Assembly (NCBI RefSeq): GCF_050563535.1
Contig: NZ_JBNXUO010000013.1
Coordinates: 72,423 to 136,422, forward strand
Length of the DNA stretch: 64,000 bases
Direction of reading: 5' to 3'
DNA from: Falsiroseomonas sp050563535
Lineage (GTDB): Bacteria; Pseudomonadota; Alphaproteobacteria; Acetobacterales; Acetobacteraceae
The notes below the pieces were generated by a model. It was given only the letters and a program-made list of their open reading frames with translations. It had not been told where the DNA came from and made no database searches. Within the stretch, counting starts at the first letter, position 1. Each line of letters begins with the position of its first letter. This document shows positions 27,568 to 36,307 of the stretch, piece after piece. Position numbers and translations under genes: made by a program.

Positions 27568-27803
27568 CCCGGCGGCTCCTCCCGCTTCTTCAGCGTGAAG
27601 CGGAACACCCCCTTCTCCTCGCTGAAGGCAACCAGCGCATGCCCGGTCTCCGCGGCATAGGCGCGGAAGTCCTTCACGCTGGCGGGGTCGGTCGCCAGCA
27701 CGGTCAGCCGCGCGCCGGGCTTCATCCCGCGCAGCGCCTTGTTGGCCTTCAGCACGGGCAGCGGGCAGGTCAGCCCCTGCACGTCGAGCAGCGTATCTCC
27801 CAT
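27564..27803 (-). CDS. TusA-like sulfur-carrier family protein
   Basis: A 79-residue protein with the family motif LLDVQGLTCPLPVLKANKAL (the reactive Cys in the CPxP motif) and the fold-typical LTVLATDPASVKDFRAYA. TusA relays persulfide sulfur to tRNA thiolation, molybdenum cofactor and other pathways; many paralogues have other partners. ATG 27803 was chosen because the conserved block begins there. It is translationally coupled to the HDAC gene. Since a molybdenum or tungsten formate dehydrogenase is also in the window, a sulfur-delivery role for it is conceivable but unproven. Confidence 0.88.
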   Translation of the reverse strand: MGDTLLDVQGLTCPLPVLKANKALRGMKPGARLTVLATDPASVKDFRAYAAETGHALVAFSEEKGVFRFTLKKREEPPG

Positions 27804-27880
27804 GCCCGCCAATGCAGCACCCGCCGCGCCGCGGGGCAAGCCGCTTGCCGGCGCGCACCCGCGCGGGCCATCTTCCGCCC

Positions 27881-28756
27881 ATGTCCTGGCGCATCGGCAT
27901 CGACCTCGGCGGCACCAAGATCGAGGTGGCGGCCCTCGACCCCGCGGGCGCGCCCCGCCTGCGCCGCCGCGTCGCGACGCCGCGCGGCTATCCCGCCGCG
28001 ATCGAGGCCATCGCCCGCCTGGTGGAAGGTGCGGAAGCCGAGATCGGCGCCCCCGCCACGGTCGGCATCGGCATCCCCGGCAGCGAGAACCCCGTGACGC
28101 GCCGGGTGCGCGGCGCCAATTCCACCTTCCTGAACGGACAGCCGCTCGGCGCCGACCTCGAGGCGCGGCTCGGCCGCCCCGTGCGCCTGTCCAACGACGC
28201 GAACTGCCTGGCGCTGTCGGAATTCGCCGACGGCGCCTCGGGCTTCGCCGTCATCCTCGGCACCGGGGTCGGCGGCGGGCTCGTGGTGAACGGCCGCATC
28301 GTGGAGGGGCGCAACCGTGTGGCCGGCGAATGGGGCCACAACCCCCTGCCCTGGATGACGGCGGAGGAACATCCGGGCCCGCGCTGCTGGTGCGGCCAGC
28401 GCGGCTGCATCGAGGCCTTCCTCTGCGGCCCCGCCCTTGCGGCCGATGCGGATGGTCCCGGCGCGCGCGACGCCAGCCCCCTGCCCGCCCGCGCCGCGGC
28501 CGGGGATGCGGCCGCGCGGGCGGCGCTGGACCGCCATGCGGACCGCCTGGCGCGGGCGCTGGCGGCGGTGGTGAACCTGGTGGACCCGGATGCCATCGTG
28601 CTCGGCGGCGGCCTGTCCAACATGGACCACCTGTACGAGGCGCTGCCGCGGCTGATCCCGCGCCACGTCTTCTCCGACGCGTGTTCCACCCCGGTGCTGC
28701 GCGCGCGGCACGGGGACAGTTCCGGCGTGCTCGGCGCCGCGCGGCTCTGGCCGTGA
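27881..28756 (+). CDS. ROK family sugar kinase (fructokinase/N-acetylglucosamine kinase type)
   Basis: 291 residues. ATP phosphate loop IGIDLGGTKIEVAAL, catalytic Asp in LSNDANCLALSEF, GTGVGGGLVVNGRIVEG, then the ROK zinc motif GHNPLPW...CWCGQRGCIEAF. The sequence fits ROK sugar kinases acting on fructose, glucose or GlcNAc; the exact sugar cannot be told. ATG 27881 is taken because an upstream in-frame extension lacks family similarity. Its TGA overlaps the GTG of the next gene. Confidence 0.92.
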   Translation: MSWRIGIDLGGTKIEVAALDPAGAPRLRRRVATPRGYPAAIEAIARLVEGAEAEIGAPATVGIGIPGSENPVTRRVRGANSTFLNGQPLGADLEARLGRPVRLSNDANCLALSEFADGASGFAVILGTGVGGGLVVNGRIVEGRNRVAGEWGHNPLPWMTAEEHPGPRCWCGQRGCIEAFLCGPALAADADGPGARDASPLPARAAAGDAAARAALDRHADRLARALAAVVNLVDPDAIVLGGGLSNMDHLYEALPRLIPRHVFSDACSTPVLRARHGDSSGVLGAARLWP

Positions 28757-29142
28757 TCCTCGGCGCGGGGGCGTTGTGGTTCGCGGTGATGTTCGGGCTC
28801 GGCTTCCTGCTCGGCCCGGTCCGCATCCTGCTGCTGGAACCGCGGCTCGGCCCCACCCTGGCGGTGCTGGTGGAGGCGGTGCCGATGACGGCCGCGATGG
28901 TGCTGCTGGCCCCCTGGGTCGCGCGGCTGTTCGGCGTGCCGCCCGCCCCGGGCCCGCGGCTGCTGATGGGCGCGGTCGGGCTGGTGCTGCTGGTGCTGGC
29001 GGAGACGCTGCTGGGCATGCTGCTGTTCGGGCGCGGCCCCGGCTTCTGGCTGGAACGGCCGCGCAGCCCCGACGGGCGCATCTATCTCGGCCTGCTGGCG
29101 CTGTTCTTCCTGATGCCCCTGCTGCGCCGCGGCGCGCGCTGA
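28753..29142 (+). CDS. Small integral membrane protein of unknown function
   Basis: 129 residues with four predicted membrane helices (LWFAVMFGLGFLLGPVRIL, LAVLVEAVPMTAAMVLLAP, LLMGAVGLVLLVLAETLLGMLLF, YLGLLALFFLMPLL). The patterns GPVRILLLEPRLG and ELP/EAVPM recall small proteins found beside sugar kinases or in rhizobial genomes, but I cannot assign a family. The GTG start overlaps the ROK kinase stop, and dinB starts one base after its own stop, so the three probably form one transcript. Confidence 0.75.
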   Translation: MILGAGALWFAVMFGLGFLLGPVRILLLEPRLGPTLAVLVEAVPMTAAMVLLAPWVARLFGVPPAPGPRLLMGAVGLVLLVLAETLLGMLLFGRGPGFWLERPRSPDGRIYLGLLALFFLMPLLRRGAR

Positions 29143-29143
29143 G

Positions 29144-30403
29144 ATGCCCGCGCTGTGCCGCGACTGCGACCGGATCGAGGACGCGCCCTTCCCGCGCTGC
29201 CCCGCCTGCGGATCGCGCCGCGTCGCGGCGCATCCCGAACTGCTGGCGCTGACGGTGGCGCATGTGGATTGCGACGCCTTCTTCGCCAGCGTCGAGAAGC
29301 GCGACCGGCCGGAGCTGCTGACGAAGCCCGTCATCGTCGGCGGCGGGCGGCGCGGCGTCGTCTCGGCGGCCTGCTACATCGCCCGCACCCGCGGCGTGCG
29401 CAGCGCCATGCCGATGTTCAAGGCGCTCGCGCTCTGCCCCGATGCGGTGGTGATCAAGCCGGAGATGGCGAAATACGCCGCCGCCGCGCGGCAGGTGCGC
29501 GCGCTGATGGAGGCGCTGACGCCCCTGGTGCAGCCGCTGTCGATCGACGAGGCCGTGCTCGACCTGGCGGGGACCGAGGCGCTGCACCGCGCCCCGCCCG
29601 CCGTGGTGCTGGCCCGCTTCGCCCGCGCGGTGGAGCGCGAGGTCGGCATCACCGTCTCCATCGGCCTCGCGCCCAACCGCCTGCTGGCGAAGCTGACGGC
29701 GGAACGCGACAAGCCCCGCGGCTTCGCCGTGACCGGGGCCGAGGCCGCGCAATGGCTGGCCGACCAGCCCGTCACCGTGCTGCCCGGCATCGGCCCGGCG
29801 CTGGCGCGGAAGCTGCACGCCGCCGGCTTCACGCGCCTCGGCCAGCTTGCCGCGCTGGAGGCGCGGGAGGCCGCGCGCCGCTTCGGCGAGGACGGCCCCG
29901 CCCTGGCCGCCCGCGCCCGCGGGGAGGACACGCGCCGCGTCAGCCCCGAGCGCGAGACGAAGAGCATCTCCGCCGAGACCACCTTCGACGCCGACCTCCG
30001 CACCCTGCCCGACCTTGAGGTGCCGCTGTGGCACCTGTGCGAGAAGCTGGCGCGCCGCCTGCGGGAGAAGGGCTTCGCCGCCGCTGGCGTGGTGCTGAAG
30101 CTGAAGACCGCGGGCTTCGAGACCCGCACCCGCACCGCCCGCCTCGCCCGCCCCACTTCCCTGCCCGAGACCCTGTTCCGCGCCGCCCGGCCGATGCTGG
30201 CGAAGGAGGCGACCGGCCCCGCCTTCCGCCTCATCGGCATCGGCGCCCAACCGCTCGCCCCCGGCACGGATGCCGACCTTCCGGACCTGGCGGACCCCGA
30301 TGCGGGGCGGCGCGCGGCGAAGTGGGAAGCGGTGGAGAAGCTGCGGGCGCGCTTCGGCGCGGCGGCGGTGGTGGCCGGGCGGGGGTTGGCGCGGAAGGGG
30401 TGA
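29144..30403 (+). CDS. dinB: DNA polymerase IV (Y-family) with N-terminal zinc ribbon
   Basis: 419 residues. An extra N-terminal piece, LCRDCDRIEDAPFPRCPACGSRRV, contains two CxxC pairs and should bind zinc. The catalytic core follows: AHVDCDAFFASVEKRDRPEL (metal Asp), YIARTRGVRSAMPM, LSIDEAVLDL (catalytic Asp-Glu; usually SIDEAYLD) and the HhH region LPGIGPALARKLHAAG. The little-finger domain is complete and the last residues KG are short of a clear beta-clamp motif. It performs translesion synthesis. No LexA box was recognised, and it sits behind a ROK kinase rather than in an imuABC cassette. Confidence 0.94.
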   Translation: MPALCRDCDRIEDAPFPRCPACGSRRVAAHPELLALTVAHVDCDAFFASVEKRDRPELLTKPVIVGGGRRGVVSAACYIARTRGVRSAMPMFKALALCPDAVVIKPEMAKYAAAARQVRALMEALTPLVQPLSIDEAVLDLAGTEALHRAPPAVVLARFARAVEREVGITVSIGLAPNRLLAKLTAERDKPRGFAVTGAEAAQWLADQPVTVLPGIGPALARKLHAAGFTRLGQLAALEAREAARRFGEDGPALAARARGEDTRRVSPERETKSISAETTFDADLRTLPDLEVPLWHLCEKLARRLREKGFAAAGVVLKLKTAGFETRTRTARLARPTSLPETLFRAARPMLAKEATGPAFRLIGIGAQPLAPGTDADLPDLADPDAGRRAAKWEAVEKLRARFGAAAVVAGRGLARKG

Positions 30404-30442
30404 TGCGGCGGGGGCGGGAACCCGGCCGCTGCCGCTCCGCGC

Positions 30443-30880
30443 TCAGCGCCGGGCGCGGCGGCCCGCCAGGCGCTTGGGCTTGGTCTTGGTCTTGGGCTTC
30501 GTCCCGGGCCGGGTTGCTGGCAGGGCGACGACCACGGGCCGGGGCGCGGGGATGCCCTCCATGCCCTCATAGCGTTGCAGCGTCGCGCCGGCGGCGAGGT
30601 GCGGATAGGCCTGCGCGCCCTTCGCCCATGTCCTGGAGAAGGCCGCGACTTCGGCGTGGTCCTGCCTGCGGATGGTCTCGACGAGGAAGGACGCCGCCTG
30701 CGCCGGTCGAAGCCGCTGCCGGCGCAGCAGGTCGAGGTGCCATTCGCGGGCGCGCAGGGGACACCAGTCCACCAAGGCTTCCTGCAGGGCCTTGCGTACC
30801 TCGGCCGGAAGTTCCTCATAGGCGCGGTAGGGATCGCCCTTGAGCCTGCTGTAGGGCCGGGTGGCCATGCTGTTGTCCAT
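30443..30880 (-). CDS. Small basic protein, possibly DUF6525 family
   Basis: 145 residues. The N-terminal part (GDPYRAYEELPAEVRKALQEALVDWCPLRAREWHLDLLRRQ) resembles the short helical DUF6525 family found in alphaproteobacteria; the family assignment is tentative. The last 30 residues are a Lys/Arg-rich tail (KPKTKTKPKRLAGRRARR) that could bind nucleic acid. An ATG at 30868 is an alternative start. It is convergent with dinB and divergent from the SDR gene. The function is unknown. Confidence 0.6.
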   Translation of the reverse strand: MDNSMATRPYSRLKGDPYRAYEELPAEVRKALQEALVDWCPLRAREWHLDLLRRQRLRPAQAASFLVETIRRQDHAEVAAFSRTWAKGAQAYPHLAAGATLQRYEGMEGIPAPRPVVVALPATRPGTKPKTKTKPKRLAGRRARR

Positions 30881-31011
30881 GCCCGCCTTCTACCGACGGG
30901 CAGCCGCCGGGGAAACCGTGGCGCGGGATGCCGGGTGCCCGGCACCTGCGCCACCTTCCCGCCCGGAACCCCGCCCCTCCCGCGCACGCTCCCGCCGCGC
31001 AGGAGGACAGC

Positions 31012-31719
31012 ATGCCGGACCCCGCCCCCGTCGCCCTCGTCACCGGCGCCGCCCATGGCATCGGCCTTGCCATCGCGCGGCGCCTCGCCCGTGACGGCTG
31101 GCGCGTCGTCGCGGCGGACCGCGCGGCGCCGCCGCGCGACCTGACGGCGCGCCCCGTCGCGGCCGATGTGGCGGAGGAGGCGCAGGTCCGGGCGCTGGTC
31201 GCGGGCGTCGCGGCGCGGGAAGGGCGGCTCGACGCCCTCGTCTCCAATGCCGGCATCATGGCCCGCAAGCCGCTCCGCGACCTGGCGCTGGCCGAATGGT
31301 CCTCCGTCCTCGCCACCAACCTCACCGCCACCTTCCTGCTGGCGCGGGAGGCGGAGGCGATGCTGCGCGCGGCGCGCGGCGCCATCGTCACCATCGCCTC
31401 CACCCGCGCCCGGCAGTCGGAACGGCACACCGAAAGCTATGCCGCCTCCAAGGGCGGCCTCGTCGCGCTGACCCATGCGCTGGCGGTCAGCCTCGGCCCC
31501 GATGTGCGGGCCAACTGCGTCAGCCCCGGCTGGATCGACGTGGCAGGGGAGCCCCTGCGGCCGGAGGACCACGCCCAGCACCCCGCCGGCCGCGTCGGCC
31601 GGCCGGAGGACATCGCCGCCCTCGTCGCCTGGCTCGTCGGGCCGGAGAGCGGCTTCGTCACCGGCGCGGAGTTCGTGAGCGACGGCGGGATGACGCGGAA
31701 GATGATCTACGCGGAATAG
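31012..31719 (+). CDS. SDR family oxidoreductase
   Basis: A 235-residue short-chain dehydrogenase/reductase. TGAAHGIGLAIARRL (cofactor), SNAG, catalytic Ser in VTIAST, and YAASKGGL (Tyr-Lys). AADRA at the end of strand 2 gives an Asp, favouring NAD. PGWIDVAGEPL and FVTGAEFVSDGGMTRKMIYAE are standard; the ending is like that of small sugar/polyol dehydrogenases. AGGAGG lies six bases before the ATG. It faces a hydroxyacid reductase gene convergently with nine bases between. Confidence 0.92.
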   Translation: MPDPAPVALVTGAAHGIGLAIARRLARDGWRVVAADRAAPPRDLTARPVAADVAEEAQVRALVAGVAAREGRLDALVSNAGIMARKPLRDLALAEWSSVLATNLTATFLLAREAEAMLRAARGAIVTIASTRARQSERHTESYAASKGGLVALTHALAVSLGPDVRANCVSPGWIDVAGEPLRPEDHAQHPAGRVGRPEDIAALVAWLVGPESGFVTGAEFVSDGGMTRKMIYAE

Positions 31720-31728
31720 GCCGCCGCG

Positions 31729-32604
31729 CTACGCCCCTTCCCGCAGCATCCGGATGATGCCGGAGAAATCGGTGCCGCCGCCGCCCGCCGCCACGAAGTC
31801 GCGGTACAGCGCCAGCGCCTGCGCGCCCATCGGCGTCGCCGCGCCGGTCGCCGCCGCCGCCTCCGCCGCAAGGCCCAGGTCCTTCAGCATCAGCCCCGCC
31901 GCGAAGCCCGGCGCGTAGTCCCGGTTCGCGGGGCTGCCGGGCACCGGGCCGGGGACGGGGCAGTATGTCGTCAGGCTCCAGGACTGGCCGGAGGATTTCG
32001 AGGCCACCTCGAACAGCGCCTGATGCGACAGGCCGAGCTTCTCGGCCAGCACGAAGGCCTCGCAGGTCGCGATCATCGTCGCGGCCAGGATCATGTTGTT
32101 GCAGGCCTTGGCCGCCTGCCCCGCCCCCGCCCTGCCGCAATGGATCGCGGCGCGGCCCATCTGCCGCAGCACCGGCTCGGCGCGGGCGAAGGCCGCCTCC
32201 TCGCCGCCCACCATGAAGGTCAGCGTCGCGCCTTCCGCCCCCATGACGCCGCCTGAGACGGGGGCGTCCAGGAAGGCGCGGCCGCTGCCCGCGGCCACCT
32301 CCCGCGCGGTGGCGACATCGATGGTGGAGCAGTCGACCAGCACGGCCTCGGCCGCGCTCGCCGCCGCCATGCCGCCGGCGCCGAGCCAGGCGTCGCGCAC
32401 CTGCGCCCCGGCGGGCAGCATGGTCAGCACGAATTCCGCCCCCCGCGCGGCTTCCGCCGCGCTGGCGGCCGGGCGCGCGCCGGCGCAGCGCGCCACCAGC
32501 TCCGGCACGATGTCGAAGACCGCCACCTCGTGCCCGGCCTTCACCAGGTTGCGGGCCATCGGCCCGCCCATGTTGCCGAGCCCGACGAAGCCGATCCGTG
32601 CCAT
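31729..32604 (-). CDS. mmsB: NAD(P)-dependent beta-hydroxyacid dehydrogenase (3-hydroxyisobutyrate dehydrogenase-like)
   Basis: 291 residues. Rossmann motif IGFVGLGNMGGPMARNLVKAG, substrate motif FLDAPVSGGVMGAEGATLTFMVGG, catalytic Lys in GAGQAAKACNNMIL, and the C-terminal DFSGIIRML typical of 3-hydroxyisobutyrate dehydrogenases. They oxidise 3-hydroxyisobutyrate or tartronate-type hydroxyacids. The family is right, but the exact substrate (and therefore the symbol) is less certain because other valine-catabolism genes are absent. AGGAGG precedes the ATG at 32604. Confidence 0.88.
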   Translation of the reverse strand: MARIGFVGLGNMGGPMARNLVKAGHEVAVFDIVPELVARCAGARPAASAAEAARGAEFVLTMLPAGAQVRDAWLGAGGMAAASAAEAVLVDCSTIDVATAREVAAGSGRAFLDAPVSGGVMGAEGATLTFMVGGEEAAFARAEPVLRQMGRAAIHCGRAGAGQAAKACNNMILAATMIATCEAFVLAEKLGLSHQALFEVASKSSGQSWSLTTYCPVPGPVPGSPANRDYAPGFAAGLMLKDLGLAAEAAAATGAATPMGAQALALYRDFVAAGGGGTDFSGIIRMLREGA

Positions 32605-32722
32605 GGCGCCATCCTCCTGCCGCGGGATCATCCAATCGGAGGAGGTGCGACGCGGCAAGGGCGGGGCCATGCGGAGATCGCGGGTGGCGCGGGGCGGCGG
32701 CCTCCCCTATGGGACGGGCGCC

Positions 32723-33301
32723 ATGCGTGCCGCTCCCACCCTCCTCCTGCCGCTCCTCCTGCTGGCCTGCGGCCCGCGCTATTCGCCCGATGCCTACGCC
32801 ACGCGCGCGGTGCAGCAGATGAACCGCGTCGACCAGGGCACCGTCATCGGCCGCCGCGACGTCACCGTGCAGGCCGAGGGCGCGACCGGCGCGGCCACCG
32901 GCGGCGCGGCGGGCGGCATCATCGGGTCCCAGGCACCGGGCGGGAACATGGCGGGCGCCATCGGCGCGGTGGGCGGGGCGCTGGTGGGCGGCCTGTTCGG
33001 CTCGGCGGCGGAGCGCGTGGCGGGCGACACCACCGCCTCCGAATACATCGTGCGGATGGCGAACAACGACCTCGTCTCGGTGACGCAGCGGGACCGGACC
33101 CCGCTCGAGATCGGGGCGCGGGTGCTGGTGATCGGCGGCACCCAGGCGCGGATCGTGCCGGACTACACCGCGCCCGTCCCGGCCGGCACCGCGCCCGCGC
33201 CGGCCGCCACGGTGCCCGCGCCGGCCGATACCGCGCCGGACGCGCCGCCCCCGGCCGCCGCGCCGCCGGCCCCGGCCTCCGAAGCCGCCCCGGCGCCGTA
33301 G
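32723..33301 (+). CDS. Glycine-zipper outer-membrane lipoprotein (SlyB-like)
   Basis: 192 residues. The N-terminus APTLLLPLLLLACGP is a lipoprotein signal with the lipidated Cys. A glycine zipper follows (GAATGGAAGGIIG...GAIGAVGGALVGGLFG), then a short beta domain (EYIVRMANNDLVSVTQRDRTPLEIGARVLVIGG) and a Pro/Ala tail that could span to peptidoglycan. This is the SlyB/OmpA-associated lipoprotein plan seen in many alphaproteobacteria. ATG 32723 was chosen because the lipobox must be near the N-terminus. The next gene, a lytic transglycosylase, suggests an envelope role. Confidence 0.85.
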   Translation: MRAAPTLLLPLLLLACGPRYSPDAYATRAVQQMNRVDQGTVIGRRDVTVQAEGATGAATGGAAGGIIGSQAPGGNMAGAIGAVGGALVGGLFGSAAERVAGDTTASEYIVRMANNDLVSVTQRDRTPLEIGARVLVIGGTQARIVPDYTAPVPAGTAPAPAATVPAPADTAPDAPPPAAAPPAPASEAAPAP

Positions 33302-33341
33302 CAGCGCCGCCCTGGCATGGCGCTTGCGCCAGGCCGGGGCC

Positions 33342-34094
33342 ATGCGCCCCCTTCTCCTCCTGCTCCTGCTCCTCCTCGCCGCCCCGGCGCTGGCCGAGCC
33401 CGGCCGGCTGTGCCGCGCCGCCATCCAGGCGGCGGAGCGGGAGGCCGGGATCCCCGCGCAGCTGCTGATGGCCATCGGCCGCGTCGAATCCGGCCGGCGC
33501 GACCCGGACAGCGGCGCCGTCCACCCCTGGCCCTGGACCATCAACGCCGAGGGTCGCGGGCAATACTTTCCCACCCGGGCGGCAGCCATCGCCGAGGTGC
33601 AGGCACTTCAGGCCCGGGGGGTGCGGTCCATCGACGTGGGCTGCATGCAGGTGAACCTGCGCCACCACCCGGCCGCCTTCGCCAGCCTGGAGGACGCCTT
33701 CGACCCGCTCACCAATGCCCGCTACGCGGCGCGCTTCCTGTCCGAGCTGCAGGCCGCCCGCAACGACTGGGCGCGCGCCGCCAGCGCCTACCACTCCGCG
33801 ACGCCGGACCTCGCCGAACCCTACCGCGCCCGCGTCATGGCCGCCTGGGCGGAGGAACAGCAGCGGCCGCACCCGCCCCTGCCGCCGCCCCTGCCGCCGC
33901 CCCTGCCGCGCACCGCGCTGGCCGCGGCGCCGGGCGGCGGTGGGGGTTTCCTGTCCAACGGGGCGGACCGCGCGGCCGCCCTGCCCGCGACCGGCGGCCC
34001 GACGGGGCGGGGGCTCGACGCCTATCGCAGCCTGCCGGTGCCGATCGCGGCGCGCTCCACCCTCGGGACGCTCGCCGCGCTGGGCCGCCGTTAG
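33342..34094 (+). CDS. Secreted lytic transglycosylase, SLT domain
   Basis: 250 residues with a Sec signal (MRPLLLLLLLLLAAPALA). The SLT fold begins at CRAAIQAAEREAGIPAQLLMAIGRVESGRRD (catalytic Glu in VESG), followed by GCMQVNLRHH and YAARFLSELQAARNDWARAASAYHS. It cleaves peptidoglycan to 1,6-anhydro-muropeptides. After about residue 165 a Pro-rich linker (PPLPPPLPPPLPR) leads to a 60-residue tail without known domain. It lies 40 bases after the lipoprotein gene and may share its transcript. Confidence 0.88.
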   Translation: MRPLLLLLLLLLAAPALAEPGRLCRAAIQAAEREAGIPAQLLMAIGRVESGRRDPDSGAVHPWPWTINAEGRGQYFPTRAAAIAEVQALQARGVRSIDVGCMQVNLRHHPAAFASLEDAFDPLTNARYAARFLSELQAARNDWARAASAYHSATPDLAEPYRARVMAAWAEEQQRPHPPLPPPLPPPLPRTALAAAPGGGGGFLSNGADRAAALPATGGPTGRGLDAYRSLPVPIAARSTLGTLAALGRR

Positions 34095-34159
34095 CCCGAC
34101 GACAACCTTCAGGTGCGACCACGGCACCGAACGACCGCCAAGACCGCGTGGAGCCGCCC

Positions 34160-36238
34160 ATGTCCCTTCGCACCCGCATCCTTCTGCCCCTGCTGCTGCT
34201 GGGGGCCGTGCTGATCGGCCTGGTGGCGCGGCAGGGCCTCGACGCCTGGGAGGGCCTGTCGGCCGCCGCGGCGCAGGGCCGCGCCGAGGCGATCGTCACT
34301 CGCCTGCTGGAAGCCGAGGTCGCCTTCGCGCTGGAACGCGGGACCACCAACGGCCTGCTCGCCGCCCCCGGCGCCGCCACCCCCGCCGCGCGGCAGGCCG
34401 CGCTGGCCGCCCGGCGGGAGGGGGAGGCGGCGCTGGACGCCGCGCTCGGCGCGCTGGCCGCGGACCCGGCGCTGCTGCGCGATGCCGGCGTCGTGCGGAT
34501 GCGGGAGGCGGTGGCCGGCCTCCGCGCCGCCACCGCCGCCCTGCGCGCCGCCTTCGATGCCGGGGCGGCGCCGCCCGCCCCGCCCGCCTGGTTCGCCGCC
34601 GCCACGGCGCAGATCGACGGCGCGGCGGCGCTGCGGCTCGCCATCGACGTCGCGCTGCGCGGCAGCGGGGAGGATGCGGCGAAGCTCGCGGAGCTTCGCG
34701 CCGCCCTGGCGGAAGTGGCCGAGCAGGGCGGGCGGGAACGCGGCCTGACCAACGGCATCCTCGCCGCCGGCCGAGCGCCGACGCCCGCCGAGTGGCGCAG
34801 CCTCGGCGGCTTCGCCGCGCGCGGCGATCTCGGGCTGGCACGCGCCGCCGCGCTGGCCGCCACCCTGCCGGCCGAGGTGGCAGGGCCCGTGCGGGCGGCC
34901 GAGGCCGCCTGGCGCGAGGGGGTCGCGGCACCGCGCCGCGCGCTGCAGGCCGCGGCGGAAGCCGGCGCGCCCTATCCGATGGCGCCCGCCGAATGGTTCG
35001 CCGCCACCACCCGCGCGATCGGGGCGGTGATCGCCGCGGAACGCGCCGCGAGCCACGCGCTGGCCGCCGCGGGCGCGGCGCGGGAAGCGGCGCACCGGCG
35101 CGCGCTGCTGCTGGCCGGGCTCGGCCTGCTGGCGGCCGCGGCGGTGGTGGCCGGGGCGGTGCTGCTGGTCGGCCGCCGCGTGATCCTGCCGCTGAAGCGC
35201 GCCGTCACCGCGTTGCAGCGCGTGGCCCAGGGCGGGCTGGAGGAGCCGATCCCGCAGCGCGCCGGCCGCCGTGCGGACGAGGTGGACGCGCTGCTGGCCG
35301 CCGCCGAGGGCTTCCGCCTTGCCGCGCGCGCCGCGCGGGAAGCCGATGCCGCCGCCGCCGCGGCCCGTCTCACGGCGGAGAACGAGCGCGCGGCCGCGCT
35401 GCGGGCGGTGGCCGACCGCGTGGACACCGAGGTGCGCGCGGGGGTGGAGCGCGTGGTGGCGCGGATGCACGCGCTGCGCCTCGGCGCCGACGCCATCGCG
35501 GGCTCGGCCGATTCCATCGCGCGCGACGGCGGGTCGGTCGCGGCGGCGGCGGAGGAATCGCTGACGGCCGCGCAGTCGGTCTCCGCCGCGACGGTGGAGC
35601 TCTCCGCCTCGGTCGAGGAGATCTCGCGCCAGGTGCAGACCACCGCGCAGGCCGCACGCGGGGCTGCGGTGCTCGGCACGCAGGGCAGCGCCACCATCCA
35701 TGGCCTGTCCGAGGCGGTCGGGCGCATCGGCGGCGCCGCCGCGCTGATCGCCGATGTCGCGTCCCGCACCAACCTCCTCGCCCTCAACGCCACCATCGAG
35801 GCGGCGCGCGCGGGCGAAGCCGGCAAGGGCTTCGCCGTGGTGGCGGGGGAGGTCAAGGAACTCGCCCAGACCACCGCCCGCGCCACCGAGGACATCGCCC
35901 GCCAGATCGCCGCCGTGACCACCGCGACGCGGGAGGCGACGGATGCGGTGGAGCGCATCGCCGGCGCGGTGGCGGAGGTGAACGCCGCCGCGGGCGCCAT
36001 CGCCGGCGCGGTGGAACAGCAGGCCGCCACCACGAGGGAGATTGCCGGCGTGATCGGCCGCACCACCGGCAGCTCGCGCGAGGTGACGGAGCGCATCGCC
36101 GCGGTGGCGCGCGAGACGACGGCGGCGAGCCGGCGCATCGAGGAGGTGCGCGCCGAGACCCGCCAGGCGGAGGACGCCGTGACCGAGTTGCGCCGGACCC
36201 TGCTGTCGGCCATGCAGGACCCGGCGCGCGCGGCCTGA
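34160..36238 (+). CDS. Methyl-accepting chemotaxis protein with NIT-like sensor domain
   Basis: 692 residues. A first membrane helix (ILLPLLLLGAVLIGLVA) and a second near 315-340 (RALLLAGLGLLAAAAVVAGAVLL) flank an all-helical periplasmic region whose two repeats carry ERGTTNGLLAA and ERGLTNGILAA, typical of the NIT (nitrate/nitrite sensing) domain. HAMP follows, then the cytoplasmic signalling hairpin with the conserved tip RTNLLALNATIEAARAGEAGKGFAVVAGEVKELA. No C-terminal pentapeptide tether is present. No other che gene is near, so it works with a remote array. The ligand is unknown. Confidence 0.93.
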   Translation: MSLRTRILLPLLLLGAVLIGLVARQGLDAWEGLSAAAAQGRAEAIVTRLLEAEVAFALERGTTNGLLAAPGAATPAARQAALAARREGEAALDAALGALAADPALLRDAGVVRMREAVAGLRAATAALRAAFDAGAAPPAPPAWFAAATAQIDGAAALRLAIDVALRGSGEDAAKLAELRAALAEVAEQGGRERGLTNGILAAGRAPTPAEWRSLGGFAARGDLGLARAAALAATLPAEVAGPVRAAEAAWREGVAAPRRALQAAAEAGAPYPMAPAEWFAATTRAIGAVIAAERAASHALAAAGAAREAAHRRALLLAGLGLLAAAAVVAGAVLLVGRRVILPLKRAVTALQRVAQGGLEEPIPQRAGRRADEVDALLAAAEGFRLAARAAREADAAAAAARLTAENERAAALRAVADRVDTEVRAGVERVVARMHALRLGADAIAGSADSIARDGGSVAAAAEESLTAAQSVSAATVELSASVEEISRQVQTTAQAARGAAVLGTQGSATIHGLSEAVGRIGGAAALIADVASRTNLLALNATIEAARAGEAGKGFAVVAGEVKELAQTTARATEDIARQIAAVTTATREATDAVERIAGAVAEVNAAAGAIAGAVEQQAATTREIAGVIGRTTGSSREVTERIAAVARETTAASRRIEEVRAETRQAEDAVTELRRTLLSAMQDPARAA

Positions 36239-36239
36239 G

Positions 36240-36260
36240 GCGGCCCCGCGGGGGGGCCGC
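36240..36260. terminator. GC hairpin after the chemoreceptor gene
   Basis: GCGGCCCC and GGGGCCGC with a five-base loop, directly after the stop codon. There is no T-run, so this is a weak intrinsic terminator at best. Confidence 0.35.
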
Positions 36261-36307
36261 GCCGCTTCGCGATGGACATGGCCGCCGCGGGCGCCCATCT
36301 AGGCGGG

